In this document: positions 1 through 8,095 of the stretch, in pieces | Layout: each line of letters starts with the position of its first letter | Numbering within the stretch: position 1 is the first letter of the stretch | Assembly (NCBI RefSeq): GCF_000384375.1 | Contig: NZ_ARVX01000001.1 | Coordinates: 310,001 to 374,000, forward strand | DNA: 64,000 bases | From: Methylotenera versatilis 79 | GTDB taxonomy: Bacteria > Pseudomonadota > Gammaproteobacteria > Burkholderiales > Methylophilaceae | Direction of reading: 5' to 3' | The notes under the pieces: generated by a model | What the model saw: only the letters and a program-made list of their open reading frames with translations | Databases searched by the model: none | Told to the model about the DNA's origin: nothing | Made by a program: the position numbers and the translations under genes

Positions 1-1
1 C

Positions 2-382
2 ATCTCAAAAAATCCAGATGAAATGAAAGCGCATCTTAAAAGCTTTGATTTCATTTTAAATACCGTCGCAGCCGCGCATAACCTGGATGTGTTTACCGAA
101 TTACTCAAACGTGATGGCACCATGTGTTTGAATGGCGTGCCCGAGCATGCACATCCTTCACCGAATATTGGTAGCTTGATCTTTAAACGCAGGCAAATTG
201 CTGGTTCATTGATTGGCGGCATTAAAGAAACGCAAGAAATGTTAGATTTTTGTGCCGAGCACAATATCACTTCTGATATTGAAATTATCGATATCAAAGA
301 TATCAATGAATCTTACGAGCGCATGGTTAAAGGCGATGTGAAATATCGTTTTGTGATCGATATGGCGACATTAAAAGCTTAG
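2..382 (+). CDS. Zinc-type alcohol dehydrogenase, C-terminal part (YahK-like), cut by window start
   Basis: Only the last 126 or so codons are present; the frame is open to base 2, so the start lies outside the window. The visible part is the end of the NAD(P)-binding half and the C-terminal catalytic lobe of a medium-chain, zinc-dependent alcohol/aldehyde reductase. Runs such as SFDFILNTVAA, LLKRDGTMCLNGVP, GSLIGGIKETQEMLDFCAEH and YERMVKGDVKYRFVID match the YahK / cinnamyl-alcohol-dehydrogenase-like group, which reduces aldehydes with NADPH in the cytoplasm. The zinc-binding N-terminal region is not visible, so the metal sites cannot be checked. A strong hairpin follows at 396-425. Confidence 0.88.
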   Translation: MSKNPDEMKAHLKSFDFILNTVAAAHNLDVFTELLKRDGTMCLNGVPEHAHPSPNIGSLIFKRRQIAGSLIGGIKETQEMLDFCAEHNITSDIEIIDIKDINESYERMVKGDVKYRFVIDMATLKA

Positions 383-395
383 TTTTGACAAAATT

Positions 396-425
396 CCCAT
401 AAGGCATTTTCGAATGCTTTATGGG
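396..425 (+). terminator. Hairpin with TTCG tetraloop after the alcohol dehydrogenase
   Basis: A 13-bp stem (left arm 396-408, right arm 413-425, one G-T wobble) closes on a TTCG tetraloop, an exceptionally stable RNA loop. It begins 13 bases after the stop codon at 382. The T tract behind it is poor (CGTTTC), so termination may be partial. Confidence 0.65.
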
Positions 426-555
426 CGTTTCACTCACAACCTATTCGCAGCATTATTAACCTAATTTTAGGGTTAACTATTTAGCATCAACTGTTAGACT
501 CTTCTGCCAAATATTATTTATTTAAACTATTCACACCACGCCAGGTCGTAAAAGT

Positions 556-1425
556 ATGCGATTTATTCAAACTGTTTTAATTCTATTACTGGCATGTTCA
601 ATCAATAGCTGTGGATTTGTTAAAACCGCTTATAACAACGCACCAAAAGCCCTTAGCTGGTGGTTAGATGATTACTTTGATTTTACTACTGCACAAAAAG
701 CTGTTTTAAACCCTGCTTTGCATCGCGTGCATGATTGGCATCGCCAAAATCAATTACCCAATTACATTAAAACGCTGCAAGCGTTACAAATTATCGTTGC
801 CAAAGAACAATTTAGCCCTAATGAAGCGTGTGAAAAAATTGATCAATTTAAGGACAATTTCAATCAACTTCAATCTGAGTTTATTCCCACTATTATTGAA
901 ATAGCGCCGTTGTTAACCGACAAACAGCTGCAATATTTTCATGCAAAATTAGAGAAACGTGCGCTTAAATGGAAATCTGAATGGTGGCAAGAAACACCTG
1001 AAGAACAATTGTCTATGCGGCTTGAAAAAATTGAAGATCTGGCTGAAAAAATCTATGGTGACTTAAATGATGCGCAACACACTTTGTTGAAACAAAACCT
1101 TGCCATAACGCCGGTTAATCCAGCGCTAAGTTATGCCGAGATATTGAGACGCAATGAAGATGTTGAGCAGATTGTCACTGCGTTACACAATCAATCACTA
1201 AGCCCCGAAAACAAAACACAATTGGTTAAGGATGGCTTTGAGCGACTACAAAACAGCCCGAATCCTACGTATCAAACGTATGCAAATCAGATGAAAAAAC
1301 GTACCTGCGAAATCATTGCCGATTTACATGCCAGCACTGACAGTAAACAAAAACAACATGCTAACGATTGGTTAGAGAGTTACATCGTGCAACTCTCTAG
1401 CTTATCTGTGAGTAAAAAACAGTAG
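556..1425 (+). CDS. DUF6279-type lipoprotein
   Basis: A 289-residue protein starting with a lipoprotein signal: hydrophobic residues 4-15, then SINSC with the acceptor cysteine at residue 19. The mature part opens with FVKTAYNNAPKALSWWLDDYFDF, rich in Trp/Asp/Phe, as in the DUF6279 family of proteobacterial lipoproteins. The rest is mostly charged, helical sequence without recognisable catalytic motifs. It is probably anchored to the outer or inner membrane facing the periplasm; no function is known. The gene stands alone between the upstream hairpin and yccF. An AGG about 12 bases ahead of the ATG is a weak ribosome site. Confidence 0.72.
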   Translation: MRFIQTVLILLLACSINSCGFVKTAYNNAPKALSWWLDDYFDFTTAQKAVLNPALHRVHDWHRQNQLPNYIKTLQALQIIVAKEQFSPNEACEKIDQFKDNFNQLQSEFIPTIIEIAPLLTDKQLQYFHAKLEKRALKWKSEWWQETPEEQLSMRLEKIEDLAEKIYGDLNDAQHTLLKQNLAITPVNPALSYAEILRRNEDVEQIVTALHNQSLSPENKTQLVKDGFERLQNSPNPTYQTYANQMKKRTCEIIADLHASTDSKQKQHANDWLESYIVQLSSLSVSKKQ

Positions 1426-1578
1426 TAAAAAAAGCTCTTAAAACCGCACACAAAAGATAAGTTTTAAAGCCAAATCAAGCAACTTGTTCTAAACTTAACA
1501 CTCGTACAGCGTCAATATTGGTTTAGCCATATAATTTATATCATTGCTAGATAAGCATGATAATTAAAGGGGATTATT

Positions 1579-1974
1579 TTGAGTTTAATCGGCAATATCT
1601 TATGGTTTATTTTCGGTGGCGCTTTAATGGGATTAGGCTGGTGGCTTGCAGGTTTGCTCGCTTTCCTCTCGATTATTTGTATCCCTTGGGGTAAGGCTTG
1701 TTTTGTCATCGGCACCTTTACTTTTTTCCCATTCGGAAAAGAAGCGGTCAGCCGGAAACATATCAATAAAAAAGATGATATCGGTACAGGCACCTTAGGC
1801 TTAATCGGCAATATTATTTGGTTTTTAATTGCGGGTTGGTGGCTTGCGATTGGCCACTTGTTAGCCGCTATTGCCTGTTTTGTAACAATTATCGGCATCC
1901 CTTTTGGTATTCAACATATGAAGCTTGCTGTCATCGCCATCGCGCCGATTGGTAAAACGATTGTGGATAAATAA
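1579..1974 (+). CDS. yccF: YccF-domain inner membrane protein
   Basis: A 131-residue integral membrane protein made of two similar halves, each with a LIGNI(L/I)WF segment (residues about 3-10 and 75-82) followed by a glycine/tryptophan-rich membrane helix and a GIPWG/GIPFG turn. This is the duplicated YccF (DUF307) layout; the function of the family is not established. The start is a TTG, supported by a good AAAGGGGA ribosome site 7-8 bases ahead and by the first SLIGN repeat beginning immediately after it. Its stop codon lies only three bases from the stop of the convergent DUF2798 gene, leaving no room for a separate terminator. Confidence 0.85.
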   Translation: MSLIGNILWFIFGGALMGLGWWLAGLLAFLSIICIPWGKACFVIGTFTFFPFGKEAVSRKHINKKDDIGTGTLGLIGNIIWFLIAGWWLAIGHLLAAIACFVTIIGIPFGIQHMKLAVIAIAPIGKTIVDK

Positions 1975-1977
1975 CGA

Positions 1978-2214
1978 TCAATCTGCTGTGACGACTAAAG
2001 CAACAAGCTTAACAACAATAGGCCTAACAATAAGCACGCACACGAATGCGACAGGCATTGCCAATAGATAAGCATGGATGACATGCTGAAAATAATCATG
2101 ATGAATTCCGCTATTGGCAGCAACAATCACCATGCACATTAAACAAGCCATAATGCCCGCCATGAAAAATGCGAACACATAGTGGGTGTAACGTTTGGGT
2201 ATTTGTATTTTCAT
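1978..2214 (-). CDS. DUF2798 small membrane protein
   Basis: About 78 residues with two predicted membrane helices (roughly residues 12-35 and 46-72) and a short basic N-terminus (MKIQIPKRYTHYVFAF), the pattern of DUF2798 proteins. No catalytic residues are apparent and the role is unknown. A GTG lies directly ahead of the ATG in frame; the ATG is chosen here. It is divergent from the LysR gene at 2341, so the palindrome at 2307-2340 could affect both genes. Confidence 0.7.
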   Translation of the reverse strand: MKIQIPKRYTHYVFAFFMAGIMACLMCMVIVAANSGIHHDYFQHVIHAYLLAMPVAFVCVLIVRPIVVKLVALVVTAD

Positions 2215-2306
2215 CACAATTCTTTATTGCTCAATTTAAGTTTTGAGATTTTAATGGCAAATTCTATAAGTTGGTAGAGCGCTAACACTATATTCAGTAA
2301 CAAGTT

Positions 2307-2340
2307 AAACTATCGACTAATCTTATCTATTCGATAGTTT
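2307..2340. promoter_or_regulatory. 10-bp perfect inverted repeat abutting the LysR start codon
   Basis: AAACTATCGA (2307-2316) and its exact complement TCGATAGTTT (2331-2340) are separated by 14 bases. The right arm ends at the base before the ATG of the LysR gene. The size and position suit an operator for autoregulation by the LysR protein, which would also mask translation initiation. It sits between two divergent genes. Confidence 0.6.
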
Positions 2341-3279
2341 ATGGACACATTAAGAAGTATTGAAAGTTTTGTTAAAGCAGTAGAAGGCAGAAGTATTGCT
2401 GCCGGCGCTCGCATGCAAGGTATCACGCCCGCAGCAGCGAGTCAGAATATTTTACGGCTGGAGTCTTCATTAAATGCGCGTTTGCTTACACGTACAACAC
2501 GTAGTTTAGCGTTAACCGAGGCAGGTGAAATCTATTATGCCAAAGTGCGTCATATCATCAGTGATATCGAAAGCGCGAAGTCATTAGTCACCGAACTGCA
2601 AGGAGAACCTCAAGGACGCTTAAAGATTGCAGCATCTGCTGCATTTGGTCGTCACGTGCTGTCTTCAATCATCCAAACATTCACTGCGCTATATCCAAAA
2701 TTGTCCATTGAACTGGTTTTAACTTATCGCAATGTTGACCATATTAAAGAAGATGTCGATATCAGCATTCGCTTGAAGCAACAATTAGAATTGGGTTTGG
2801 TGGCTAGAAAAATCGCAACAATACCCGTTATATATTGTGCTTCACCCGCTTATCTGGCGCGGAAAGGACAACCTAAAGAACCTGAGGAGTTACAACATCA
2901 CAATTGCCTGATGTTTCGTACTTCGATGAATGGACGTTTGTTTAGCTGGGGATTTATTCGTGATGAGTTGAGATTCGAGCCAGATATTAAACCTTTTATT
3001 ATCAGCAACGATATAGACTCGCTAGCTGAATTGACTATTAGCGGCGTTGGGATTACCAGGCTTGCCGCATTTATCGCAAATCCTTTAATCAAAAATGAGA
3101 AATTAGTCGCTTTATTCCAACAGCAGAAAACAACTCAAACTCAATTAGAAGCTCATTCGGATAGCGAACCTTTAGAGTTCTACGCTTGTTTTCGTGACCA
3201 ACATGCCATGACATTAAAAGTAAAAGCGTTTATGAATCATCTGGTTGATTCGCTGCCCACAACATGGGAGCTAGCCTGA
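2341..3279 (+). CDS. LysR-family transcriptional regulator
   Basis: A 312-residue regulator with an N-terminal winged helix-turn-helix (residues about 1-60; SIAAGARMQGITPAAASQNI, then LLTRTTRSLALTEAGEIYY) and a periplasmic-binding-protein-like effector domain (about 90-295). It belongs to the large group whose N-terminus reads MDxLRSIESFVKAVE, which supports the ATG at 2341 even though no Shine-Dalgarno sequence precedes it: the space is filled by the 10-bp palindrome. The target is unknown; the divergent DUF2798 gene is the natural first candidate. Its stop lies four bases from the stop of the convergent DUF3617 gene. Confidence 0.9.
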   Translation: MDTLRSIESFVKAVEGRSIAAGARMQGITPAAASQNILRLESSLNARLLTRTTRSLALTEAGEIYYAKVRHIISDIESAKSLVTELQGEPQGRLKIAASAAFGRHVLSSIIQTFTALYPKLSIELVLTYRNVDHIKEDVDISIRLKQQLELGLVARKIATIPVIYCASPAYLARKGQPKEPEELQHHNCLMFRTSMNGRLFSWGFIRDELRFEPDIKPFIISNDIDSLAELTISGVGITRLAAFIANPLIKNEKLVALFQQQKTTQTQLEAHSDSEPLEFYACFRDQHAMTLKVKAFMNHLVDSLPTTWELA

Positions 3280-3283
3280 TTGA

Positions 3284-3838
3284 TTATTGTTGCAAGGGCT
3301 TGCTATTGCCACAGCTTGCAGAAACCCATTTACCACTCATATTGGCCTGATCTTTAATTGGGCTGCCTTGAACCGTGCCATTGAATACCGTTTGTCCGGT
3401 AAAACTTTCTGCATTGGTGAAAGTACCTTCTGCCACACCGCTACCGTCTAATTGCGGATTTTTGCAGATGAATTCCACGCGATAGCTATTGCCGTTTTGC
3501 GTGGCTTTATTCACTTTGCAACCAGCTTGTTCTTGAAACGAACTCGGCATTAACTTCTTATTCGCCATTTCTTGCGTGACACAGGCATTGGATATTGCTG
3601 CACCATTTTGAATGGCGGGCATTTCAAAACCATATTCTTTGGCTAATTGATTGATGTTTTCCATTTGGTCTGGTGGAATTTGTGATGCTAGACTCAATAG
3701 ATTAGAAGTAGTCGTCACTTCCCAAAGGCCTGGTTTCATTGAGTTTTCGGCAGCATTGGCAGTTGTTGCTAATGCAAATGCAGTAAGTGTTAAAAAAATG
3801 CCAGTTAAAACGCTAGAAAAAAATAAGTTGTTACGCAT
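3284..3838 (-). CDS. DUF3617 exported protein
   Basis: A 184-residue protein with a Sec signal peptide (hydrophobic residues 8-25, cleavage likely after ANA). The mature N-terminus MKPGLWEVTT is the hallmark of DUF3617, and the paired cysteines (CVTQE, AGCKV, FICKN, SASCG) also fit that family. These small beta-rich proteins are periplasmic and functionally uncharacterised. Start supported by AGGA about 7 bases before the ATG. It is transcribed towards the LysR gene. Confidence 0.85.
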   Translation of the reverse strand: MRNNLFFSSVLTGIFLTLTAFALATTANAAENSMKPGLWEVTTTSNLLSLASQIPPDQMENINQLAKEYGFEMPAIQNGAAISNACVTQEMANKKLMPSSFQEQAGCKVNKATQNGNSYRVEFICKNPQLDGSGVAEGTFTNAESFTGQTVFNGTVQGSPIKDQANMSGKWVSASCGNSKPLQQ

Positions 3839-4047
3839 TCAATATCCTATGCAAAAATAATCGTTAACTTTCAGAAAGCCAATGGTCGAGTTAGTTCAGA
3901 TTGCCATGCCTGATTGTTATCGTCGGATTGTCATTCTTTGGCGATTCAACTGCGCATTGTAACAACACAAATTAACAACTCATATATCATGTCGTTTTGG
4001 CAAAAAACGCGTCAAGAAACTCTGCATGTTAAAAAGGATTGGGCATC

Positions 4048-5451
4048 ATGTTAAAAGCAAATGAGCATAATAAACAGTGGATAACGCTGATTGTGCTTTG
4101 TCTGGGCGAATTAATGATTGTGCTGGATACGACAATCGTCAATGTTGCATTGCCATCTATACGCACCGATTTAGGTTTTAATGAAACATCACTGGTTTGG
4201 GTAGTGAATGCTTACATGCTCACTTTTGGTGGATTTTTACTGTTAGGTGGACGTTTAGGCGATTTTTACGGTCATCGCAAAGCGTTTCTGGTTGGATTAA
4301 CGCTATTCACGGTTGCATCACTGGCCTGTGGCTTGGCAAATTCTCAAGCCATACTAATCATTGCCAGAGCTATTCAGGGTTTAGGTGGTGCAGTAGTTTC
4401 AGCAGTCGCGTTATCGCTGATTATGGATTTATTTGCACAGCCAAATGAACGCGCAAAAGCCATGGGTGTTTATGGTTTTGTATGTGCTGGCGGCGGCAGT
4501 ATTGGCGTTTTATTAGGCGGTTTATTAACCAGCGCGTTTAGTTGGCATTGGATATTCTTGGTGAATTTGCCGATTGGCATCGCCGTATTCATACTTTGCA
4601 TGAAACTTTTGCCCAGTGACCAAACTCAAGCAGATGCAACCAGCCACGATGTAGGAGGCGCACTGACGATTACGGCTTCACTGATGTTGGCAGTTTATGC
4701 CATCGTCAACGGTAACGAGGCGGGCTGGACTTCCACGCAGACGATGAGTCTGTTACTCGCTTCGGTGGTGCTACTGATTACATTTATTTTTATTGAACAG
4801 CGCGTTAAACAACCTTTGGTTCCGCTTGGTATGTTTCGTTTGCGTAATCTCGCCATCGCCAATACTGCAGCTATTTTATGGGCGGCGGCGATGTTTGCTT
4901 GGTTCTTTATTTCCGCGTTATATATGCAATCTGTACTGGGTTATAGCGCGTTGCAAGTAGGTTTGGCTTTTCTACCTGCTAACGTCATTATGGCCGTTTT
5001 TTCATTGGGTATTTCGGCCAAGTTAATCATGCGATTTGGCATAAGAATACCGCTTGCATCTGGCTTATTACTCGCTGCGATTGGGCTTGCACTATTTGCA
5101 CGCATGCCCGTTGCCGGGCATTTTGTTGTAGACGTATTACCCGGCATGTTATTACTTGGTTTAGGCGCAGGCATTGCGTTTAATCCCATGTTACTGGCTG
5201 CAATGAATGATGTAAAACCCAGTGAATCTGGCCTTGCTTCTGGCGTGATTAATACATCGTTTATGATGGGCGGCGCATTAGGTTTAGCCATATTGGCGAG
5301 CTTAGCAGCCATGCAAACGCGCCATCTAGCGGGTAATGGAATTGCTACTATATCCGCCTTAAACGGTGGCTATCAACTTGCATTTGCATTAGCGGCATTA
5401 TTTGCACTTGCAGGCGCAGGGTTAAGCATTTTCCTCACCACTAAGAAATAA
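4048..5451 (+). CDS. DHA2-family (14-TMS) MFS drug transporter
   Basis: A 467-residue proton-driven efflux pump of the EmrB/QacA type, with about 14 hydrophobic helices. MIVLDTTIVNVALPSI in helix 1 (motif D1) and GRLGDFYGHRKAF between helices 2 and 3 (motif A) identify the DHA2 group. It should export hydrophobic or cationic compounds across the inner membrane; the substrate cannot be read from sequence. No membrane-fusion partner (EmrA) is adjacent. I chose the ATG at 4048 over an in-frame TTG at 4039 because AGGA at 4035-4038 is nine bases from the ATG but overlaps the TTG. Confidence 0.9.
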   Translation: MLKANEHNKQWITLIVLCLGELMIVLDTTIVNVALPSIRTDLGFNETSLVWVVNAYMLTFGGFLLLGGRLGDFYGHRKAFLVGLTLFTVASLACGLANSQAILIIARAIQGLGGAVVSAVALSLIMDLFAQPNERAKAMGVYGFVCAGGGSIGVLLGGLLTSAFSWHWIFLVNLPIGIAVFILCMKLLPSDQTQADATSHDVGGALTITASLMLAVYAIVNGNEAGWTSTQTMSLLLASVVLLITFIFIEQRVKQPLVPLGMFRLRNLAIANTAAILWAAAMFAWFFISALYMQSVLGYSALQVGLAFLPANVIMAVFSLGISAKLIMRFGIRIPLASGLLLAAIGLALFARMPVAGHFVVDVLPGMLLLGLGAGIAFNPMLLAAMNDVKPSESGLASGVINTSFMMGGALGLAILASLAAMQTRHLAGNGIATISALNGGYQLAFALAALFALAGAGLSIFLTTKK

Positions 5452-5501
5452 ATAGTTGAAATAAAAAGTTTAAATGAAAAAGTTCTCAGAAAGGTTAAAT
5501 A

Positions 5502-6302
5502 GTGAGTATTGAATTAATCATAGCATTTGTGCTACTCGGTATTTTTGTTGGCATATTAGCAGGCATGCTGGGTATTGGTGGTGGTGGCGTTATGGTGCCA
5601 GTCTTAACCTCTATCTTTATTTATCAGGGCTTCCCAAAAGATAGTGTTGTGCATCTTGCATTGGGCACTTCAATGGCGTGTATCGCGTTAACATCTTTTT
5701 CAAGCATGCGCGCGCATCACAAAAATGGCGCCGTTATTTGGCCTCTGGTCAAAACCATGTCCATCGGCATGGTGGTTGGTACATTTTCGGGTACTTTCTT
5801 AACTGCTTATTTAAGCTCAATCACGCTATCCATCATCTTTGCGGCTTTTATGGGCTATGTTGCTGTGCAGATGTTCAGAACAACCAAGATAAAAGCCAGT
5901 TCAGGCGAGATTAATAAAACCGAGTTAAGATTAGTCACATTAGGAATAGGCGCAACATCTGCATTGGTTTCGATTGGCGGCGGCTCGCTCACTGTGCCTT
6001 ATTTAACGTGGCGCGGAATCAATGTGAAAAGCGCGATTGGCATCTCTGCGGCATTGGGTTTTTACATTTCAATCGCCGGTACGTTTGGTTATTTAATCAA
6101 TGGCTTTATTAACCCCGCCACTACGCAATATTCGTGGGGCTATATTTATCTGCCAGCTGTATTGTTAGTGTCGATTCCCAGTTACTTTACCGCGCCTTTG
6201 GGTGCGAAGTTAACCCAGCGCTTACCCACGCAAATATTAAAGAAAATATTCGGCGTATTACTGCTGATTTTAAGCCTTAAGATGTTGTCATCTTTTTTAT
6301 AG
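5502..6302 (+). CDS. TauE/SafE-family sulfite/anion exporter-like membrane protein
   Basis: A 266-residue membrane protein with about eight helices in two homologous halves, each marked by a glycine motif: GMLGIGGGGVMVPVL (about residues 20-34) and ALVSIGGGSLTVPYL (about 153-167). This duplicated pattern defines the TauE/SafE family, thought to move sulfite, sulfonates or other organic anions. Start is GTG with an AGAAAGG ribosome site upstream. It lies 50 bases after the MFS gene on the same strand; the next gene, an EamA exporter, also runs the same way, so the three may be read together. Confidence 0.87.
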   Translation: MSIELIIAFVLLGIFVGILAGMLGIGGGGVMVPVLTSIFIYQGFPKDSVVHLALGTSMACIALTSFSSMRAHHKNGAVIWPLVKTMSIGMVVGTFSGTFLTAYLSSITLSIIFAAFMGYVAVQMFRTTKIKASSGEINKTELRLVTLGIGATSALVSIGGGSLTVPYLTWRGINVKSAIGISAALGFYISIAGTFGYLINGFINPATTQYSWGYIYLPAVLLVSIPSYFTAPLGAKLTQRLPTQILKKIFGVLLLILSLKMLSSFL

Positions 6303-6387
6303 GATGCTGATTGCTTAAAACCTAATGCAAGGAATAATAAAACAACAAATAAATGAATATTTTCAGAAAGATTAAAAGGAACACGCA

Positions 6388-7278
6388 TTGCTTAAAACGT
6401 ATTTATTAACTGCCGCTGCAGCCATTTTTTGGGGCGCTAATTTCAATTTAGCAAAACCAGTCGTCGCAGAAATGAGCCCGTATATCGCGGGTGCTAGCCG
6501 TTATATTTTGGCGGCGGCTATCATGTTGATGATTGTAAAATTTAGGCGCGAGCGTATTCCTGCGCGCCATCTTAAAACTTATCTTACGCTTGGCATAGTC
6601 GGTGTTTTTGGTTTTAACCTATTTTTCTTTTTAGGCATGCAAACCACTTCAGCGGTAAATGGCGCACTGATTATGGCACTTAACCCACTTTTTACCGCAG
6701 TTATTGCTTATTTTGTCTTAAACGACAAGCCCAATAATCGGCAGATGCTGGCGTTTCCCGTTGGCATCATCGGCGTCGCAATCGTAGTTCTGGGCGCAGG
6801 CGCAGAATTGCGTGTATCAACAGGCGATATTTTTATATTTATCGCCAATTTAAATTGGGCACTTTACAACGTGCTGGTGCGCAAATTAATGCCAAAAGAT
6901 GTTAGCGGCATCGCAAGCACGGCTGGCATTATGACGGTCGGCGCAGTTGCATTGACGCTTGTTGCGCTTATTCATGGCGATGCGTTTATTATGCCAAGCA
7001 TGATTGCTGGCTCTGCTTTACTCATCATGAGTATCTGCGGTGGCGTGTTGTCTTACCTCTTTTGGAATGCGGGCATCGCCAATCTTGGTCCTGCCAAAGC
7101 CGCTATTTTTATGAATCTTGTACCGCTCACGTCAATCGTCATCGCTACTTTCGAAGGCTTGCCGCCTAATTTTGCACAGATAGTGGGTGCAGTTATTATA
7201 ATTTGCGCGGTGACTTACAGCACGACTTCTAATAACAATACTGACTCCAGTAAAATACCTGCAAATGGTCGTGAGTAA
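6388..7278 (+). CDS. EamA-family (DMT) transporter
   Basis: A 296-residue inner membrane transporter with ten predicted helices as two EamA repeats (about residues 5-135 and 148-280). FWGANFNLAKPVVAEMSP is the typical first-helix motif of the drug/metabolite transporter superfamily. Substrates in this family range from amino acids to dyes and cannot be assigned here. The TTG start is supported by AAAAGGA seven bases upstream. The preceding gene ends 85 bases before it, and a small membrane protein follows after 56 bases. Confidence 0.87.
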   Translation: MLKTYLLTAAAAIFWGANFNLAKPVVAEMSPYIAGASRYILAAAIMLMIVKFRRERIPARHLKTYLTLGIVGVFGFNLFFFLGMQTTSAVNGALIMALNPLFTAVIAYFVLNDKPNNRQMLAFPVGIIGVAIVVLGAGAELRVSTGDIFIFIANLNWALYNVLVRKLMPKDVSGIASTAGIMTVGAVALTLVALIHGDAFIMPSMIAGSALLIMSICGGVLSYLFWNAGIANLGPAKAAIFMNLVPLTSIVIATFEGLPPNFAQIVGAVIIICAVTYSTTSNNNTDSSKIPANGRE

Positions 7279-7334
7279 ACAAGTGGTCGCGAAAAAATAT
7301 AGACTTTAAAATGCATTAACTAAACACTAAAAAT

Positions 7335-7874
7335 ATGCTCAAAAAGTATCTTAACTCGTCTAAACATCTTCAGCGGCTTGTGCTGACCAGCTTTGTTGTG
7401 ACTTTTGCGTGCGCGCGCATTGTCGTGCTACTCATCATGACGCGCGATATTCCTGACTTGTTTCTGCATATCGGCGGCACGCATGTGCACCATTTAAACT
7501 ACGGCATTTTCCTGCTTTCTGCAGTCGGGGCAGCGCTGTTATTTACGACACCGTCCAAGCAGTGGTTAAGCATTATCGCCATTACTTATGGTATCGGTTT
7601 AGCACTCACTTTTGATGAATTCGGCATGTGGTTGCATCTGGGCGGCAGTTATTGGCAACGCGCGAGTTTTGATGCGATTACCATTGTCGGCGGCATTCTG
7701 CTACTTGCCGCTTATACGCCACCCACACACTGGACTTGGCGCAGATTCGCTGGCGCGATTCTGATTGTGACAGTAATAGCCGTATTTTGTTGGCGGCTAT
7801 CGTTAACACTTCCGTCGATTGAGCAAAAATTTTTGCCAACATTGCAAAGTATTGAGAATCTGGGCCCACATTAG
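7335..7874 (+). CDS. Conserved polytopic membrane protein of unknown function
   Basis: A 179-residue protein with five hydrophobic stretches (about residues 15-35, 53-70, 76-95, 110-128, 137-155). Polar residues cluster around the membrane: GGTHVHHLNYG after the first helix and TFDEFGMWLHLGGSYW near the middle. The His and Asp/Glu/His groups could form a metal or haem site, but I recognise no characterised family. The start codon has no clear ribosome site. A copy of the repeated 10-mer (as GTTAACACTT) lies inside the gene at 7802-7811. Confidence 0.75.
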   Translation: MLKKYLNSSKHLQRLVLTSFVVTFACARIVVLLIMTRDIPDLFLHIGGTHVHHLNYGIFLLSAVGAALLFTTPSKQWLSIIAITYGIGLALTFDEFGMWLHLGGSYWQRASFDAITIVGGILLLAAYTPPTHWTWRRFAGAILIVTVIAVFCWRLSLTLPSIEQKFLPTLQSIENLGPH

Positions 7875-8095
7875 TTTTAATCCCGTATTAACCTTAATTT
7901 TTGGCTCACTATCTGCAAATAGCGTCTTTAAAATCGCTTCTCAGCAAACTTTTTAGGTCGTTAAGTCATATTGATATGGCATGCTTATAAAAAACTAGCG
8001 GCTTTACTAGTTATAATAAGTAACAATCTAAACATTCTTAATGCATTAAACACTGCAAAAATCATTTCTAATAATAAAACTAACGATAAAAAACT

